The notes: generated from the letters alone by a model not told the origin. A stretch of 64,000 bases of DNA from Phycisphaerales bacterium (GCA_905339235.1 CAJPFG010000025.1:90315-154314); one strand, 5' to 3'; counted from the first letter of the stretch, positions 8,926-17,179 are shown. Translations and numbers: made by a program.

Positions 8926-8957
8926 GTTGAACGCGGAACTCTGAAAGCTGAAACGGC
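8926..8957 (+). repeat. Trace of TGAAAGC-type heptamer repeats
   Basis: Just after the HD-GYP stop the sequence runs GAACTC-TGAAAGC-TGAAACG, short degenerate units like those of the minisatellite at 36119-36257. Only about three units are recognisable. Confidence 0.4.
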
Positions 8958-9021
8958 GATCTGGCGCCGGGGACTGACAGCGGCGCCAGCGCCACCCGTC
9001 CGTCCTACCCAGCGCATGACC

Positions 9022-9049
9022 TTGCTCTCGATTGACCTGGATGTATACT
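9022..9049 (+). promoter_or_regulatory. Sigma-70-like promoter of the kelch-repeat gene
   Basis: TTGCTC (9022-9027), a 16-bp spacer and TATACT (9044-9049). Transcription would begin near 9056, ahead of the ATG codons at 9116 and 9212. It excludes the in-frame TTG at 9032 as the true start. Confidence 0.55.
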
Positions 9050-9115
9050 GAACCGCAGTTGGGCTGCGTGGCCCACGCGGCCCAAAAGCGACTCAATAGA
9101 TCGAGAAACAGCTGT

Positions 9116-11170
9116 ATGCTCTGGCGCCACTATTCAGCCGCGAGTAATTGGGATTGGCTTTCGCGAATTACAGCGAGGGTGAGGCGGCTCGCGCCGTCAG
9201 GACTTCTTCAAATGGGCGCAGTCGGGGTGGTAATCCTCCATGGGTTTCTTGCCTCGGCTTGGGCACAGCCGGCTGAGTGGAACCGGCTTCAACTTACGCC
9301 TCGATGGGGCCACACGCTTGTCTACGACTCGGGGCGCGGAGTTCCGGTGCTCTTCGGCGGCCAGATCTCGGTGTATGACCGATTGACGTGGGAGTGGAAC
9401 GGGAGTGAGTGGGAGAGCCGTACAGGGGTGCAGCCCTCGTCGCGGTACCACCATGCGATGGCCTACGACAGTCAACGAGGCGTGTCGGTCATTTTCGGCG
9501 GTTGGCGGGGAATCGCTAACTTTGGCGATACGTGGGAATGGAATGGGAGTTCGTGGTCGCAGCGAGTCGTTTCGGGGCCGTCGGCCCGACGGCGGCATGC
9601 GATGGCCTACGACGCCGCGCGTGGCGTGACCGTTCTCTTTGGAGGCCACGCTGCAGAAACCAACGGCGAGACGTGGGAATGGGACGGATCGACTTGGACG
9701 CAACGGGCCGTTGACGGGCCGACCGCACGCGTGCTCCACGCGATGACCTACGACGCCAACCGGGAGGTCGTGGTTCTATTCGGTGGATTGAGAGATGGAA
9801 TCACGAATGCAGAAACTTGGGAGTGGAACGGCACAGCGTGGGCACAGCGTGCCGTCACTGGCCCGCTTCCGAGGTACGCACACGCCATGTCGTTCGATTC
9901 CGCGCGAGGACTCACTGTTCTAAATGGCGGCAGGGCAAGCTCGGGCGCGCCGTTCGGCGACACATGGGAGTGGAACGGAACTGCCTGGACGAATCGCTCG
10001 TCGAGCGGCCCCGCCCCCCGCGCGTATCACGCTATGACATACGACGCCGCCCGGGGAGTCACTATTCTGCTCGGAGGTCTGCTGGCCGATGCAAATGATG
10101 AAACGTGGGAATGGAACGGGAGCTCCTGGACTCGGCGGATGTTCCCAGTTCCCAGCGCAAGGTACAATTACGCCATGACATACGATACGGCCCGCCGAGA
10201 GGGGGTGTGCTTTGGCGGGTTTGTCGGCGGAACCAACGATGGAAGCACCTGGGTATGGAACGGCGCATCATGGCTCCGGCGCAATGTGGCGGGCCCCTCG
10301 CCGCGACGCTCTCACGCGATGGCCTTTGATTCAGCGCGAGCCGTCGGGGTGCTCTTCGGTGGCCTTGCAGCGAGCTACAACGACGAAACCTGGGAATGGA
10401 ACGGGGCGAATTGGTCGCGCCGCTTCGTCAGCGGTCCAACCCCACGCACAGCCCATCGCATGGCATTCGATTCTAATCGCAACGTCACGGTGCTTTTCGG
10501 AGGAGGTAACGACCAGTCGAATCTTGGCGACACATGGGAATGGAACGGAACGGAGTGGGCACTGCGTGCGAACTCGGGACCGACTCCGCGATGGGGCCAC
10601 GCCATGGCCTACGACGCCGCTCGCAGGGTGATAGTCCTGTTTGGGGGCTGGGCTGGCACCTATGACGGTGAGACCTGGGAATGGGACGGTGCGATGTGGA
10701 CGCAGCGTGCTGCCAGTGGTCCCTCCGCGCGTCATTCACATGCCATGGACTACGACTCGGACCGTCGCCGGGTCCTGTTGCACGGCGGAAGTACTTCTAC
10801 TTCACTCAGCGCCGAGACTTGGGAATGGGACGGGTACACCTGGTCGCAACTCGCAGTCAGCGGTCCCGCGGCCCGACAGAGTCATTCAATGATCTACGAT
10901 GCATGGCGACGCGAAAGTGTGATCTTTGGCGGTCTCTGGTTCGGCGCTGTTCCTGACACGTGGGGCCTGACCTTGCCGCCACTTCCCTGCACCGCCGACG
11001 TCAACTGCGACGGCAGCCTCGACGCATTCGACATCGTGGCCACGGAAGCGGCCATTAATGGCAACTTCGCCGACTTCTGTCTGCCCAGCGCGGACTTGAA
11101 CGGTGACGGGGCGGAGAACGGTTTCGACATCGAAACAGAAGAACTGCGCGTGAATGGCGCGCCGTGTTGA
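9116..11170 (+). CDS. Secreted 12-repeat kelch-like protein with dockerin-like tail
   Basis: About 684 residues. Twelve tandem repeats of 46-49 residues fill the protein from about residue 60. Each has the pattern R-x-x-H-A-M-x-Y-D-x-x-R-x-V-x-V-L-F-G-G followed by a 'DTWEWNG..W' strand, a kelch/galactose-oxidase-like blade; twelve could make two six-bladed propellers. The C-terminus is the dockerin-like module ('DVNCDGSLDAFDIVATE', then 'DLNGDGAENGFDIETEE', ending NGAPC). The signal-like segment is 'MGAVGVVILHGFLASAWA'. The start is uncertain: ATG 9116 gives a basic leader before it, while ATG 9212 has AGGA 9 bp upstream but no basic residues. Ligand unknown. Confidence 0.8.
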   Translation: MLWRHYSAASNWDWLSRITARVRRLAPSGLLQMGAVGVVILHGFLASAWAQPAEWNRLQLTPRWGHTLVYDSGRGVPVLFGGQISVYDRLTWEWNGSEWESRTGVQPSSRYHHAMAYDSQRGVSVIFGGWRGIANFGDTWEWNGSSWSQRVVSGPSARRRHAMAYDAARGVTVLFGGHAAETNGETWEWDGSTWTQRAVDGPTARVLHAMTYDANREVVVLFGGLRDGITNAETWEWNGTAWAQRAVTGPLPRYAHAMSFDSARGLTVLNGGRASSGAPFGDTWEWNGTAWTNRSSSGPAPRAYHAMTYDAARGVTILLGGLLADANDETWEWNGSSWTRRMFPVPSARYNYAMTYDTARREGVCFGGFVGGTNDGSTWVWNGASWLRRNVAGPSPRRSHAMAFDSARAVGVLFGGLAASYNDETWEWNGANWSRRFVSGPTPRTAHRMAFDSNRNVTVLFGGGNDQSNLGDTWEWNGTEWALRANSGPTPRWGHAMAYDAARRVIVLFGGWAGTYDGETWEWDGAMWTQRAASGPSARHSHAMDYDSDRRRVLLHGGSTSTSLSAETWEWDGYTWSQLAVSGPAARQSHSMIYDAWRRESVIFGGLWFGAVPDTWGLTLPPLPCTADVNCDGSLDAFDIVATEAAINGNFADFCLPSADLNGDGAENGFDIETEELRVNGAPC

Positions 11171-11203
11171 CTACCCTTTGGGGTTCGAAACTGACCGGAT
11201 CCA

Positions 11204-11219
11204 GAAAGGCCGGCCTTTC
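11204..11219. other. Perfect 16-bp palindrome
   Basis: GAAAGGCC-GGCCTTTC lies 34 bp after the kelch gene stop. As RNA it gives a 6-bp stem with a CCGG loop but no T tract, so it is a weak terminator at best; it could instead be a protein site. Confidence 0.4.
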
Positions 11220-11247
11220 CGCTACGGCGCTGCCGGCATGAGTGCTA

Positions 11248-11300
11248 CTGGCTTCTGGTTTCTGAGTTCAGCCTTCATATCAGTCCTCAATCTCAACTCT
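11248..11300 (-). repeat. Degenerate heptamer repeat at the tmk 3' end
   Basis: Read on the minus strand this holds units such as TTGAGAT, TGAGGAC, TGATATG, TGAACTC, AGAAACC and AGAAGCC. They resemble the TGAARTC units of the 36.1-kb minisatellite. The repeat overlaps the last codons and stop of tmk. Confidence 0.4.
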
Positions 11301-11997
11301 CAAACCTCTCCCGCAGCGCCTGCATCGTCCGCCCCCACACCTCCTCCGGTCCGCCCCGCGCGTCGATCAGCGCGTAGCGGGCCGGGTCGAGGCGCGCCAA
11401 CTCCACGTACCCCTCCCGCACCTTCCGCCGGAACTCGCGCGTGCGGTCCTCCATGCGGTCCGCGAAGAGCGACGACACGCCCTCGTGGTTCTTTGCGCCC
11501 TTTCCCGACGCCACGATCCCCGCGCGCTTGGCCGCGGTCTGCTCGTCCACGTCGAAGATCAGGTTGAGTTCCGGCAGGCACTGCCCCACGGCCACGCCGG
11601 CCACCGCGAGAATCTCCTCGCGAGGCAGGCCCCCGGCCGCGCCCTGGTAGGCGTACGTGGAGGCCAGGAACCGGTCGGCGATCACCAGTTCGCCGGCCTG
11701 GAGCGCCGGGAGGATGCGGGCCTCGACGAGTTGGGCGCGGCTGGCCATGTACAGCAGCATCTCGCACCGCAGCACCATCCCCTCGCTGGCCTTGTCCAGC
11801 AGGATGTCGCGGATGCGCTCGCCCACGTGCGTCCCGCCGGGCTCGCGGACCTCGCACACCTTGACGCCCGCCCCCTGGCACGCCGCCACCAGCCGCTTGA
11901 GTTGCGTGCTCTTCCCCGAACCGTCCGGCCCCTCAAAGGCGATGAACCGCCCCGCGAGGCGTGCGAGCCATCCGTGCTCGGGGTGTGGTTTGGTCAC
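11293..11997 (-). CDS. tmk: Thymidylate kinase
   Basis: A 234-residue dTMP kinase, which phosphorylates dTMP to dTDP for DNA synthesis. The P-loop 'GPDGSGKST' is at about residues 23-31. 'VREPGGTHVGERIRDILLD' holds the conserved REPGGT, and 'VIADRFLASTYAYQGAAGG' holds the DR(Y/F)xxS-AYQG substrate motif. 'LNLIFDVDEQTAAKR' precedes the lid. The start is GTG with an extra N-terminal stretch of about 15 residues compared with compact homologues. It is a single gene between a dockerin gene and a cytochrome gene, not in a holB/DNA polymerase operon. Confidence 0.93.
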   Translation of the reverse strand: MTKPHPEHGWLARLAGRFIAFEGPDGSGKSTQLKRLVAACQGAGVKVCEVREPGGTHVGERIRDILLDKASEGMVLRCEMLLYMASRAQLVEARILPALQAGELVIADRFLASTYAYQGAAGGLPREEILAVAGVAVGQCLPELNLIFDVDEQTAAKRAGIVASGKGAKNHEGVSSLFADRMEDRTREFRRKVREGYVELARLDPARYALIDARGGPEEVWGRTMQALRERFES

Positions 11998-12033
11998 GGC
12001 GCGGAGTGTACGTGCGCCGGACCGGCCCGGCCC

Positions 12034-12075
12034 AAAAACGCGCCCGCACCCGGTGTCGGTTGACCGCCCGGGTGC
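12034..12075 (-). terminator. Probable terminator of the multiheme cytochrome gene
   Basis: On the minus strand the arms GCACCCGG and CCGGGTGC (12068-12075 and 12046-12053, 14-nt loop) are followed after six bases by GTTTTTG. It lies between the cytochrome stop (12108) and the tmk start (11997). The gap between stem and T tract lowers confidence. Confidence 0.5.
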
Positions 12076-12107
12076 GAAGCGCTTAGGAGGGCGTGGTTGT
12101 ACGGCGC

Positions 12108-13958
12108 TTACGGGCAGGCGCCGCCGTCGAGCACGATCTGCACCGCCTCGATGTCGAACCCGTTCACCGCGCCGTCGCGGTTGAAGTCGGCGTTCTGGGT
12201 AATGCAGGACTCATCTCCGTTCACCGCCTGCTCGATGCAGGCCACGTCGAGCCAGTCGGCGAAGCCGTCGCCGTTCACGTCGGCGTGGCAGGTGGGGCCC
12301 AGGGCGATATCGAGCATGGCCATCTCGATGGGGGCGCCCTTGCCGGTGACAGTCCAGAGGTTGTGCAGCACCTGCCCCCACTGGTCGGTGGTGTTGTTGT
12401 CGCGGAGCATGTCGATGTAGTGGCGGGGGGTTTGCTGGTAGTAAAGCCGGACCTCGGCCCGCGCCGCCGCGCCGGGGATCGGGAATGCCTGCTCGTCCCA
12501 GTACTGACCGTCGGGGTAGGTCCAGTTGACGACGGGCGCGCCCGCGGCCTCATACGCCGCGTTGTTGAAGCCCCGCGGGGGAATGCGGTTGTCCTTCTCG
12601 ATGGTGTCGGCCAGGGCCATGTGGCCGGTGACCCCGGCGGGGAGATTGGTGACCTGGGCCGCGTAGGGGCTGAGCCCCACGTGCATCTCGTACACGGTGG
12701 TCGAGTGTTCGTCCAGTTCGGCCTGGTCGTAGTCGTAGTGGCCGTACTCGTGGAGCAACGAGCCGTCGGCGCCGAACAGCCGGACGTTGATCCAGATCCG
12801 CCGGCCCTCGATGTGGCCCGTGGGGATCTTGTGGCCGGACTCGTTGGTCACCCGCACGTTGAGGTCCGGCCCGGATTGGGTGGCCTGAAGCGACGCGGCC
12901 CGTTCGAGCATGGATACCGCCCGGGCGCGCCCCCGCGCGATCGAGGCCGGGTTGACGTTGGGGTCGCCCTGTGTGAACTTGCCGATGATGTCGAGCACCT
13001 GCGCGGAGGCGCCGGCGAACTCGTGCCGCGGGATGTCGGGGCGGATGTCGGAGAACCACGTGTTGGACGACTCGACGCCGGGCATGTGGCAGTCCTGGCA
13101 GGTGGAGACCACCGGCCCGCGCGTGCCGCCGAATCGCCCGCCCATGTCCACCCCGCCGTCGGCGAAGGCGCTGAGTCTCCACTCGGTGAACGTGCGCTCG
13201 AGCGGGAACTGCGTCGCCGGATCGGCGTCGGGCGTGGGCTGGTCGATGGCGTTGTAGCGGTAGGTGCCGTCGGGCTGGCGACTCACGGCGACGTTGCCCA
13301 CGTCGTGGCACGTGCCGCAGAAGTTGCCGGTGGTGTGGAACGGCGAGTGGATCACCTCGTGCATCGGCTGCACGCCCTCGCGGGCCGCGCGACGCGTGCC
13401 CGTGGGGTCGAGTACGAACATGGCGTTGGCGTAGTGCCGCGGCGGGGCCTCGGGCAATCCCGCGAGAATCGCTTCGTCCTGCGGCGGGCTGACGCCCGGC
13501 CGGTACACCGGATCGACCATCGAGTGGCAGAAGTGGCAGGAGACCCCGTCCCGGTCCGAGTCGTCGATCGCCGAGCCGTCCGGCGGCAGCGCGTGCCCCG
13601 ACACCCACGCTTTGGGCACGTGGCACTTCATGCAAAAGTACCCCGCGTTGGCGACGTCCTGGTTGGCGGTGGTCATCTGAGCCCAGAAGAGCGGATCACG
13701 CCCCGCCTGACCCATCAGGCTGCCCTCCCACGTTGCAAAGTGCTCGTTCTCCGGATCGAAGTCCCCGTGGCACATCCCGCAATCCGTCGAGGGCGTGATG
13801 GTCCCCTGCGCGATGAAGTTCATCGGCGTGCCGGGGAGGTGGAAGTCGTTGAGCGTGAGTTCGATGATCGCGGCGGCCACCACCGAGACCACGCTCCCGA
13901 TCACGAGCAATGCGGCGACGATCTTGACGGTCCGGGCGCGAGAGTCCGAGAGGGGCAT
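12108..13958 (-). CDS. Five-heme c-type cytochrome with dockerin-like tail
   Basis: A 616-residue exported protein. An N-terminal hydrophobic helix (about 12-33) acts as signal or anchor. Five CxxCH heme c sites are visible: CGMCH (60-64), CMKCH (109-113), CHFCH (141-145), CGTCH (214-218) and CQDCH (287-291). The middle (about 330-540) is beta-rich without heme sites ('NESGHKIPTGHIEGRRIW'), as in NrfA/DmsE-like or sulfite-reductase-related multiheme families. The C-terminal 60 residues form a dockerin-like module ('DVNGDGFADWLDVACIEQ', 'ADFNRDGAVNGFDIEAV') ending GGACP. The protein would be an extracytoplasmic electron carrier or reductase subunit; substrate unknown. The gene is monocistronic with an AT-rich palindrome 31-52 bp upstream. 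Confidence 0.85.
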   Translation of the reverse strand: MPLSDSRARTVKIVAALLVIGSVVSVVAAAIIELTLNDFHLPGTPMNFIAQGTITPSTDCGMCHGDFDPENEHFATWEGSLMGQAGRDPLFWAQMTTANQDVANAGYFCMKCHVPKAWVSGHALPPDGSAIDDSDRDGVSCHFCHSMVDPVYRPGVSPPQDEAILAGLPEAPPRHYANAMFVLDPTGTRRAAREGVQPMHEVIHSPFHTTGNFCGTCHDVGNVAVSRQPDGTYRYNAIDQPTPDADPATQFPLERTFTEWRLSAFADGGVDMGGRFGGTRGPVVSTCQDCHMPGVESSNTWFSDIRPDIPRHEFAGASAQVLDIIGKFTQGDPNVNPASIARGRARAVSMLERAASLQATQSGPDLNVRVTNESGHKIPTGHIEGRRIWINVRLFGADGSLLHEYGHYDYDQAELDEHSTTVYEMHVGLSPYAAQVTNLPAGVTGHMALADTIEKDNRIPPRGFNNAAYEAAGAPVVNWTYPDGQYWDEQAFPIPGAAARAEVRLYYQQTPRHYIDMLRDNNTTDQWGQVLHNLWTVTGKGAPIEMAMLDIALGPTCHADVNGDGFADWLDVACIEQAVNGDESCITQNADFNRDGAVNGFDIEAVQIVLDGGACP

Positions 13959-13988
13959 GGCGGCAGTTCCATGAAAGGGGTCAATGGT

Positions 13989-14010
13989 GGATAAATATGT
14001 CCATTTATCC
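13989..14010. promoter_or_regulatory. AT-rich palindrome upstream of the multiheme cytochrome gene (operator candidate)
   Basis: GGATAAAT-N6-ATTTATCC is a perfect 8-bp dyad in a very GC-rich setting. It ends 31 bp before the cytochrome start codon and its minus strand also holds TATTTA, which could be the -10. This is the geometry expected of a repressor site over a promoter. No regulator gene is adjacent. Confidence 0.5.
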
Positions 14011-14093
14011 TAATCATTTCCGCCCGCGCCGCAACCCCCTCCGTAAAAGGAATCTGCAATAGGAGTTAGATCGTTTCTAAACTGATCGCCGCT

Positions 14094-14810
14094 CTATGGC
14101 GCGCCGGGATCGACCAGCCAGACGATGTTTCCACCGGGCAAGACGATGCCGATGTTCTCGACCTTGGGTAGTTGGTTGGGACCCTGCTCCTGCTGGTTCA
14201 TCACGATCAGCACCGGCGCTTCACCCTTATCGAAGATGCCGGTGAATGGGACGAGCCGGCCTTCGTAACTGGAGGGGATCGACGACATTATTTCCTTCAT
14301 CTTCGAGCCGGCCTTCACCATGGACCAAAGGCCCGGCTTGAACTTCTGGAGTTTGCCCATCGAGTCGGTCGTGGACGCCTCGAACGCGGCGAGCTCCTCG
14401 GGGCTGAGGTCGGTTGTCGCCTGGCTGCTGAGGTGGGCGCTCAGAATCGCCGGGTCGCCCCCTTGGGCGCTCTGGACCACCGGCCAGTAGTTGTCGCCGA
14501 ACATGCGAACGATGTAACTGCCCCCCACCGCCACGGAGAGTCCCAGGATCAGGCCGACCGCCGAGCAGATCAGGCCGCCGATCGCCGCGCCGCGCCCGCC
14601 GAGGCGACCGTCGGACCGCCCGATTGCGACAAACGCCACGACCGAGCACAGCAGCCCGATGATCGCCAGACCCGGACCGATGAACGGGATGCAGCATCCC
14701 AGAACGCAGAGAATGCCGCACACCAGCGAGAGGATCGCCGCGACGCTGGTGCGCTGGGGCCCCTGCATGGACGCGGCGAACTCGCCGCCCGGTGGAGAGA
14801 AGGTGCTCAT
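14094..14810 (-). CDS. DUF4190-type membrane protein
   Basis: A 238-residue protein. After a short cytoplasmic N-terminus come four hydrophobic helices (about residues 20-115) with small-residue turns such as 'GRLGGRGAAIGGLICSAVG', the usual look of DUF4190 membrane domains. The remaining about 120 residues are soluble and probably extracytoplasmic; they include 'SSYEGRLVPFTGIFDKGEA' and end 'IVWLVDPGAP'. The start at 14810 gives MSTFSPPGGEF; longer frames upstream overlap the cysteine desulfurase gene. Function unknown. It lies 50 bp after that gene on the same strand. Confidence 0.75.
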   Translation of the reverse strand: MSTFSPPGGEFAASMQGPQRTSVAAILSLVCGILCVLGCCIPFIGPGLAIIGLLCSVVAFVAIGRSDGRLGGRGAAIGGLICSAVGLILGLSVAVGGSYIVRMFGDNYWPVVQSAQGGDPAILSAHLSSQATTDLSPEELAAFEASTTDSMGKLQKFKPGLWSMVKAGSKMKEIMSSIPSSYEGRLVPFTGIFDKGEAPVLIVMNQQEQGPNQLPKVENIGIVLPGGNIVWLVDPGAP

Positions 14811-14860
14811 GGCCAGAGGATATCCGAACCGGTTTTGCGGGGAATCGCCACCCGGGCGAT

Positions 14861-15994
14861 CTACTTCAGCGCTCGCGCGAGCCGGTGGGCGCACTCCACG
14901 ACGAGGGCGGCCCCTTGGTCGATCTCCCGCGCCGTGGTCCGGCGCGACAGGCTGAAGCGCAGGCTGCCGTGCGCAATCTCCGGCGGAACTCCGAATGCCA
15001 GCAGCACCGGCGAGGGCTCGAGCGAGCCGGAACTGCACGCGGCCCCGGCCGAGGCGCACACGCCGCGCTCGCTCAGCAGCAGCAGCAGTGCCTCGGCCTC
15101 GAGCCTGGGAAACCCGATGTTGGTGGTGTTCCACAGGCGACGAACCGGGTCGCGCGGACCGTTGACCACCGCCCCGGGAAATCCGGCGAGCACCGCGCTC
15201 TCGAACCGGTCGCGAAGCCCCGCGAGACGGCTGCGCTCCGGTTCTTTCTCGAGCCATTTCATCGCTTCGCGGGCCGCCTCGCCCGCGCCCAGGATTCCCG
15301 GGACGTTTTCCGTGCCGCCGCGCTGGGCCAGTTCCTGCGTGCCGATAAGTCGCGGCCGCACGCCGACGCCCGCCCGGGCCCACAGCACCCCCACTCCCTT
15401 GGGTCCGTGGAACTTGTGCGGCGAAAAGGTCAGCAGATCGCACCAACCGGTGCTCACGTCGGTAGGCATTTTGCCGACCCACTGTGTGGCATCCACGTGG
15501 AATACCGCCCCCACGGCGCGGGCGAGCACCCCGATCTCGTTCACGGGCTGGATGGCCCCCGTCTCGTTGTTGGCCCACTGGATGCTCACGATGGAGGCCT
15601 CGCCGTTGAGGATGGGCGCCGCCACGCCCTCGCAATCGACGGGCAACCAACGGATCTCGGCCTGGCGGGTTTTTTCGAGGTCCTGGGCCAACTCCCGCAC
15701 CGCGGCGTGCTCGACACGGGTGGTGAGCAGCACGGCCTTTGGGGATCGGCCCAGCGACCCGCGGATCGCCAGGTCGATGGACTCGGTGCCGCCGGAGGTG
15801 AAGGTGATCTCGCGGGGCTTGGCGCCGATGAGGTCGGCGACGGCCCGGCGCGCCAACTCCACCTGGGCACGGGCCGCCTGTCCGGGCCGGTGCACGCTGG
15901 AGGGGTTGTGCCAGAACTCGCCGAGGCCGCGACGCACCGCCCTGATGACGCCTGAGGAAGGGCGCGTCGTCGCGTTGTTGTCGAGGTAGATCAC
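14861..15994 (-). CDS. Cysteine desulfurase (NifS/IscS family)
   Basis: A 377-residue PLP enzyme that releases sulfur from cysteine as a persulfide for Fe-S clusters or thiolated tRNA. It starts 'MIYLDNNATT' (GTG codon) as family members do. Visible are 'TSGGTESIDLAIRG', 'WANNETGAIQPV', the PLP lysine Lys194 in 'SPHKFHGPKG', and the catalytic loop 'CASAGAACSSGSLEPS' with Cys320. The Cys-containing loop is of the longer NifS/IscS type rather than SufS. No iscU, iscR or thiI is adjacent, so I leave the symbol empty. Confidence 0.93.
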   Translation of the reverse strand: MIYLDNNATTRPSSGVIRAVRRGLGEFWHNPSSVHRPGQAARAQVELARRAVADLIGAKPREITFTSGGTESIDLAIRGSLGRSPKAVLLTTRVEHAAVRELAQDLEKTRQAEIRWLPVDCEGVAAPILNGEASIVSIQWANNETGAIQPVNEIGVLARAVGAVFHVDATQWVGKMPTDVSTGWCDLLTFSPHKFHGPKGVGVLWARAGVGVRPRLIGTQELAQRGGTENVPGILGAGEAAREAMKWLEKEPERSRLAGLRDRFESAVLAGFPGAVVNGPRDPVRRLWNTTNIGFPRLEAEALLLLLSERGVCASAGAACSSGSLEPSPVLLAFGVPPEIAHGSLRFSLSRRTTAREIDQGAALVVECAHRLARALK

Positions 15995-16018
15995 AGCGGG
16001 ATCGTATGGAAATGCAAA

Positions 16019-16043
16019 GGGCCCCGGAACCGGTCCGGAGCCC
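16019..16043 (-). terminator. Possible terminator of the helix-turn-helix membrane protein gene
   Basis: GGGCCCCGGA / TCCGGAGCCC arms (one mismatch, 5-nt loop) lie 25 bp downstream of the stop at 16068. The minus strand then reads TTTGCATTTCC, a weak T tract. Confidence 0.5.
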
Positions 16044-16067
16044 TCTTGATCAACCGATTGGCGTCGA

Positions 16068-16874
16068 TTACGACCGCTTGCCCATCACCATCCCGATCAG
16101 GGCGAACACGATGGGCACGCCCGCGGCGATGCCGACAAACACGAAGAAGTTCTCCCCGATCATGCCCACCAGACCACCGCCCGCCGCGCTCGTGAAGCCC
16201 ATGATCAGCGTAAACGCGCCCAGCAGGAGCGCCACGGCCATGCCCGCGGCCAGCCCGCCGGCGATGCCCGACCAGGTGCCGTCGTAGGCCTCCGCCGCGA
16301 CCATCACCGGGGCACTGGCCGCCTCCGGCTCGGCCGATCCGGGAGTCTCGAACAGGGCGCCGCCGTCGCCGCCGGAAGGGATGTCCGCGGCGGTCTGCTG
16401 CGCAACGGTGTCGGAGGCGTAGACATCTTCCATGAGGCCCGCGCCCAGAGAGGTGTCGTCGGCTTCCTTGGTGAGATCAAGCAGGCCGCCGGAGCCGGAA
16501 CCCGATTTGCCGGGATCGCTGAAGCCGGCGCCGGCGGCGCTGGATACGCGCGTCACGGCGTTGGCGTCTGCCTCGTCGGTTGTCTCTGCTTCGAAGATGG
16601 AGATGGATGAAGACTCCTTCGCGTCCTTGCCCGAGTCCACCTTGAGGCCGGTGCCGCTGGACGAGAGCGAAAGTTCGCCCGAGTCGCCCGCGAGCGGAAT
16701 GGCGTGCTCATCATCGCCGCCGGCGAGCAGGTCAACCTGCTCGCGCTTGAACATCAACTTGTCGCGGTCGCGGAACTCCTGGAGTTGGCCGCGTGAGGCC
16801 ATCTGACGGACCTCGTCGGGCGATTTGCCCAACTTGGAGGCCGCCTCATCCAGGGAGTAGAACATCTTGTCCAT
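16068..16874 (-). CDS. Helix-turn-helix protein with C-terminal membrane helices
   Basis: A 268-residue protein. The start at 16874 has GGAG 8 bp upstream. Residues 1-55 form a MerR/excisionase-like helix-turn-helix ('MFYSLDEAASKLGKSPDEV', then 'LQEFRDRDKLMFKREQVDLL'). About 130 residues of Ser/Gly/Asp-rich, probably disordered linker follow. Residues 215-265 hold two or three membrane helices, ending GKRS. The build is a DNA- or protein-binding domain tethered to the membrane. Similar planctomycete proteins exist from memory, with no assigned role. There is no zinc or ligand site. Confidence 0.75.
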   Translation of the reverse strand: MDKMFYSLDEAASKLGKSPDEVRQMASRGQLQEFRDRDKLMFKREQVDLLAGGDDEHAIPLAGDSGELSLSSSGTGLKVDSGKDAKESSSISIFEAETTDEADANAVTRVSSAAGAGFSDPGKSGSGSGGLLDLTKEADDTSLGAGLMEDVYASDTVAQQTAADIPSGGDGGALFETPGSAEPEAASAPVMVAAEAYDGTWSGIAGGLAAGMAVALLLGAFTLIMGFTSAAGGGLVGMIGENFFVFVGIAAGVPIVFALIGMVMGKRS

Positions 16875-17063
16875 ACGCAGACTCCTACAGCCGCCGCGGA
16901 CGGCGCGGGGGCCAAAAAACACCCGATTAACCGACCACGAGCCCCAGAAGATAGCACAGATCCGACTGCAAGTCCCGGTACGGGGAGCGGTCGGGCGGGG
17001 ATGCGGGAATCGGCCTTGTTCGGAAGATTTGTGGGTACCCGGGGGAAAATATGTGCAAAAAGA

Positions 17064-17077
17064 AAGTTGTGCAACTT
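17064..17077. promoter_or_regulatory. Operator-like dyad overlapping a promoter
   Basis: AAGTTG-TG-CAACTT is a perfect 6-bp dyad. It overlaps TTGTGC (17067-17072), which with TAGTAC (17091-17096, 18-bp spacer) resembles a plus-strand promoter firing at about 17103. Confidence 0.4.
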
Positions 17078-17102
17078 CCGCTCGTGCGTCTAGTACAAAT
17101 GA

Positions 17103-17179
17103 GTGTGCCTGTTCTGGGACAGGCGCAACACCCTTTCTTGCCGCCCTGCGCGTCCCCTCTCGCTCAGGGCGGTTTTCTT
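17103..17179 (+). ncRNA. Candidate small RNA of about 75 nt
   Basis: Starting at the predicted transcription start, the RNA would fold a first hairpin GCCTGT / ACAGGC (17107-17124, loop TCTGGG), closed further by GTGT / ACAC. A second, 8-bp hairpin CCGCCCTG / CAGGGCGG (17141-17172) runs into TTTTCTT. No coding frame of useful length is present on this strand. The neighbouring genes are both on the other strand, so this plus-strand terminator has no protein gene to serve. The family is unrecognised; it is too short for 6S RNA or tmRNA. Confidence 0.4.
17141..17179 (+). terminator. Intrinsic terminator of the candidate small RNA
   Basis: 8-bp GC-rich stem with a 16-nt loop, followed by TTTTCTT. 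No protein-coding gene lies directly upstream on this strand. Confidence 0.6.

Noticed and set aside
12093..13994. 633-codon plus-strand frame
   Set aside because: Antisense to the cytochrome gene, whose five CxxCH sites and dockerin tail are decisive.
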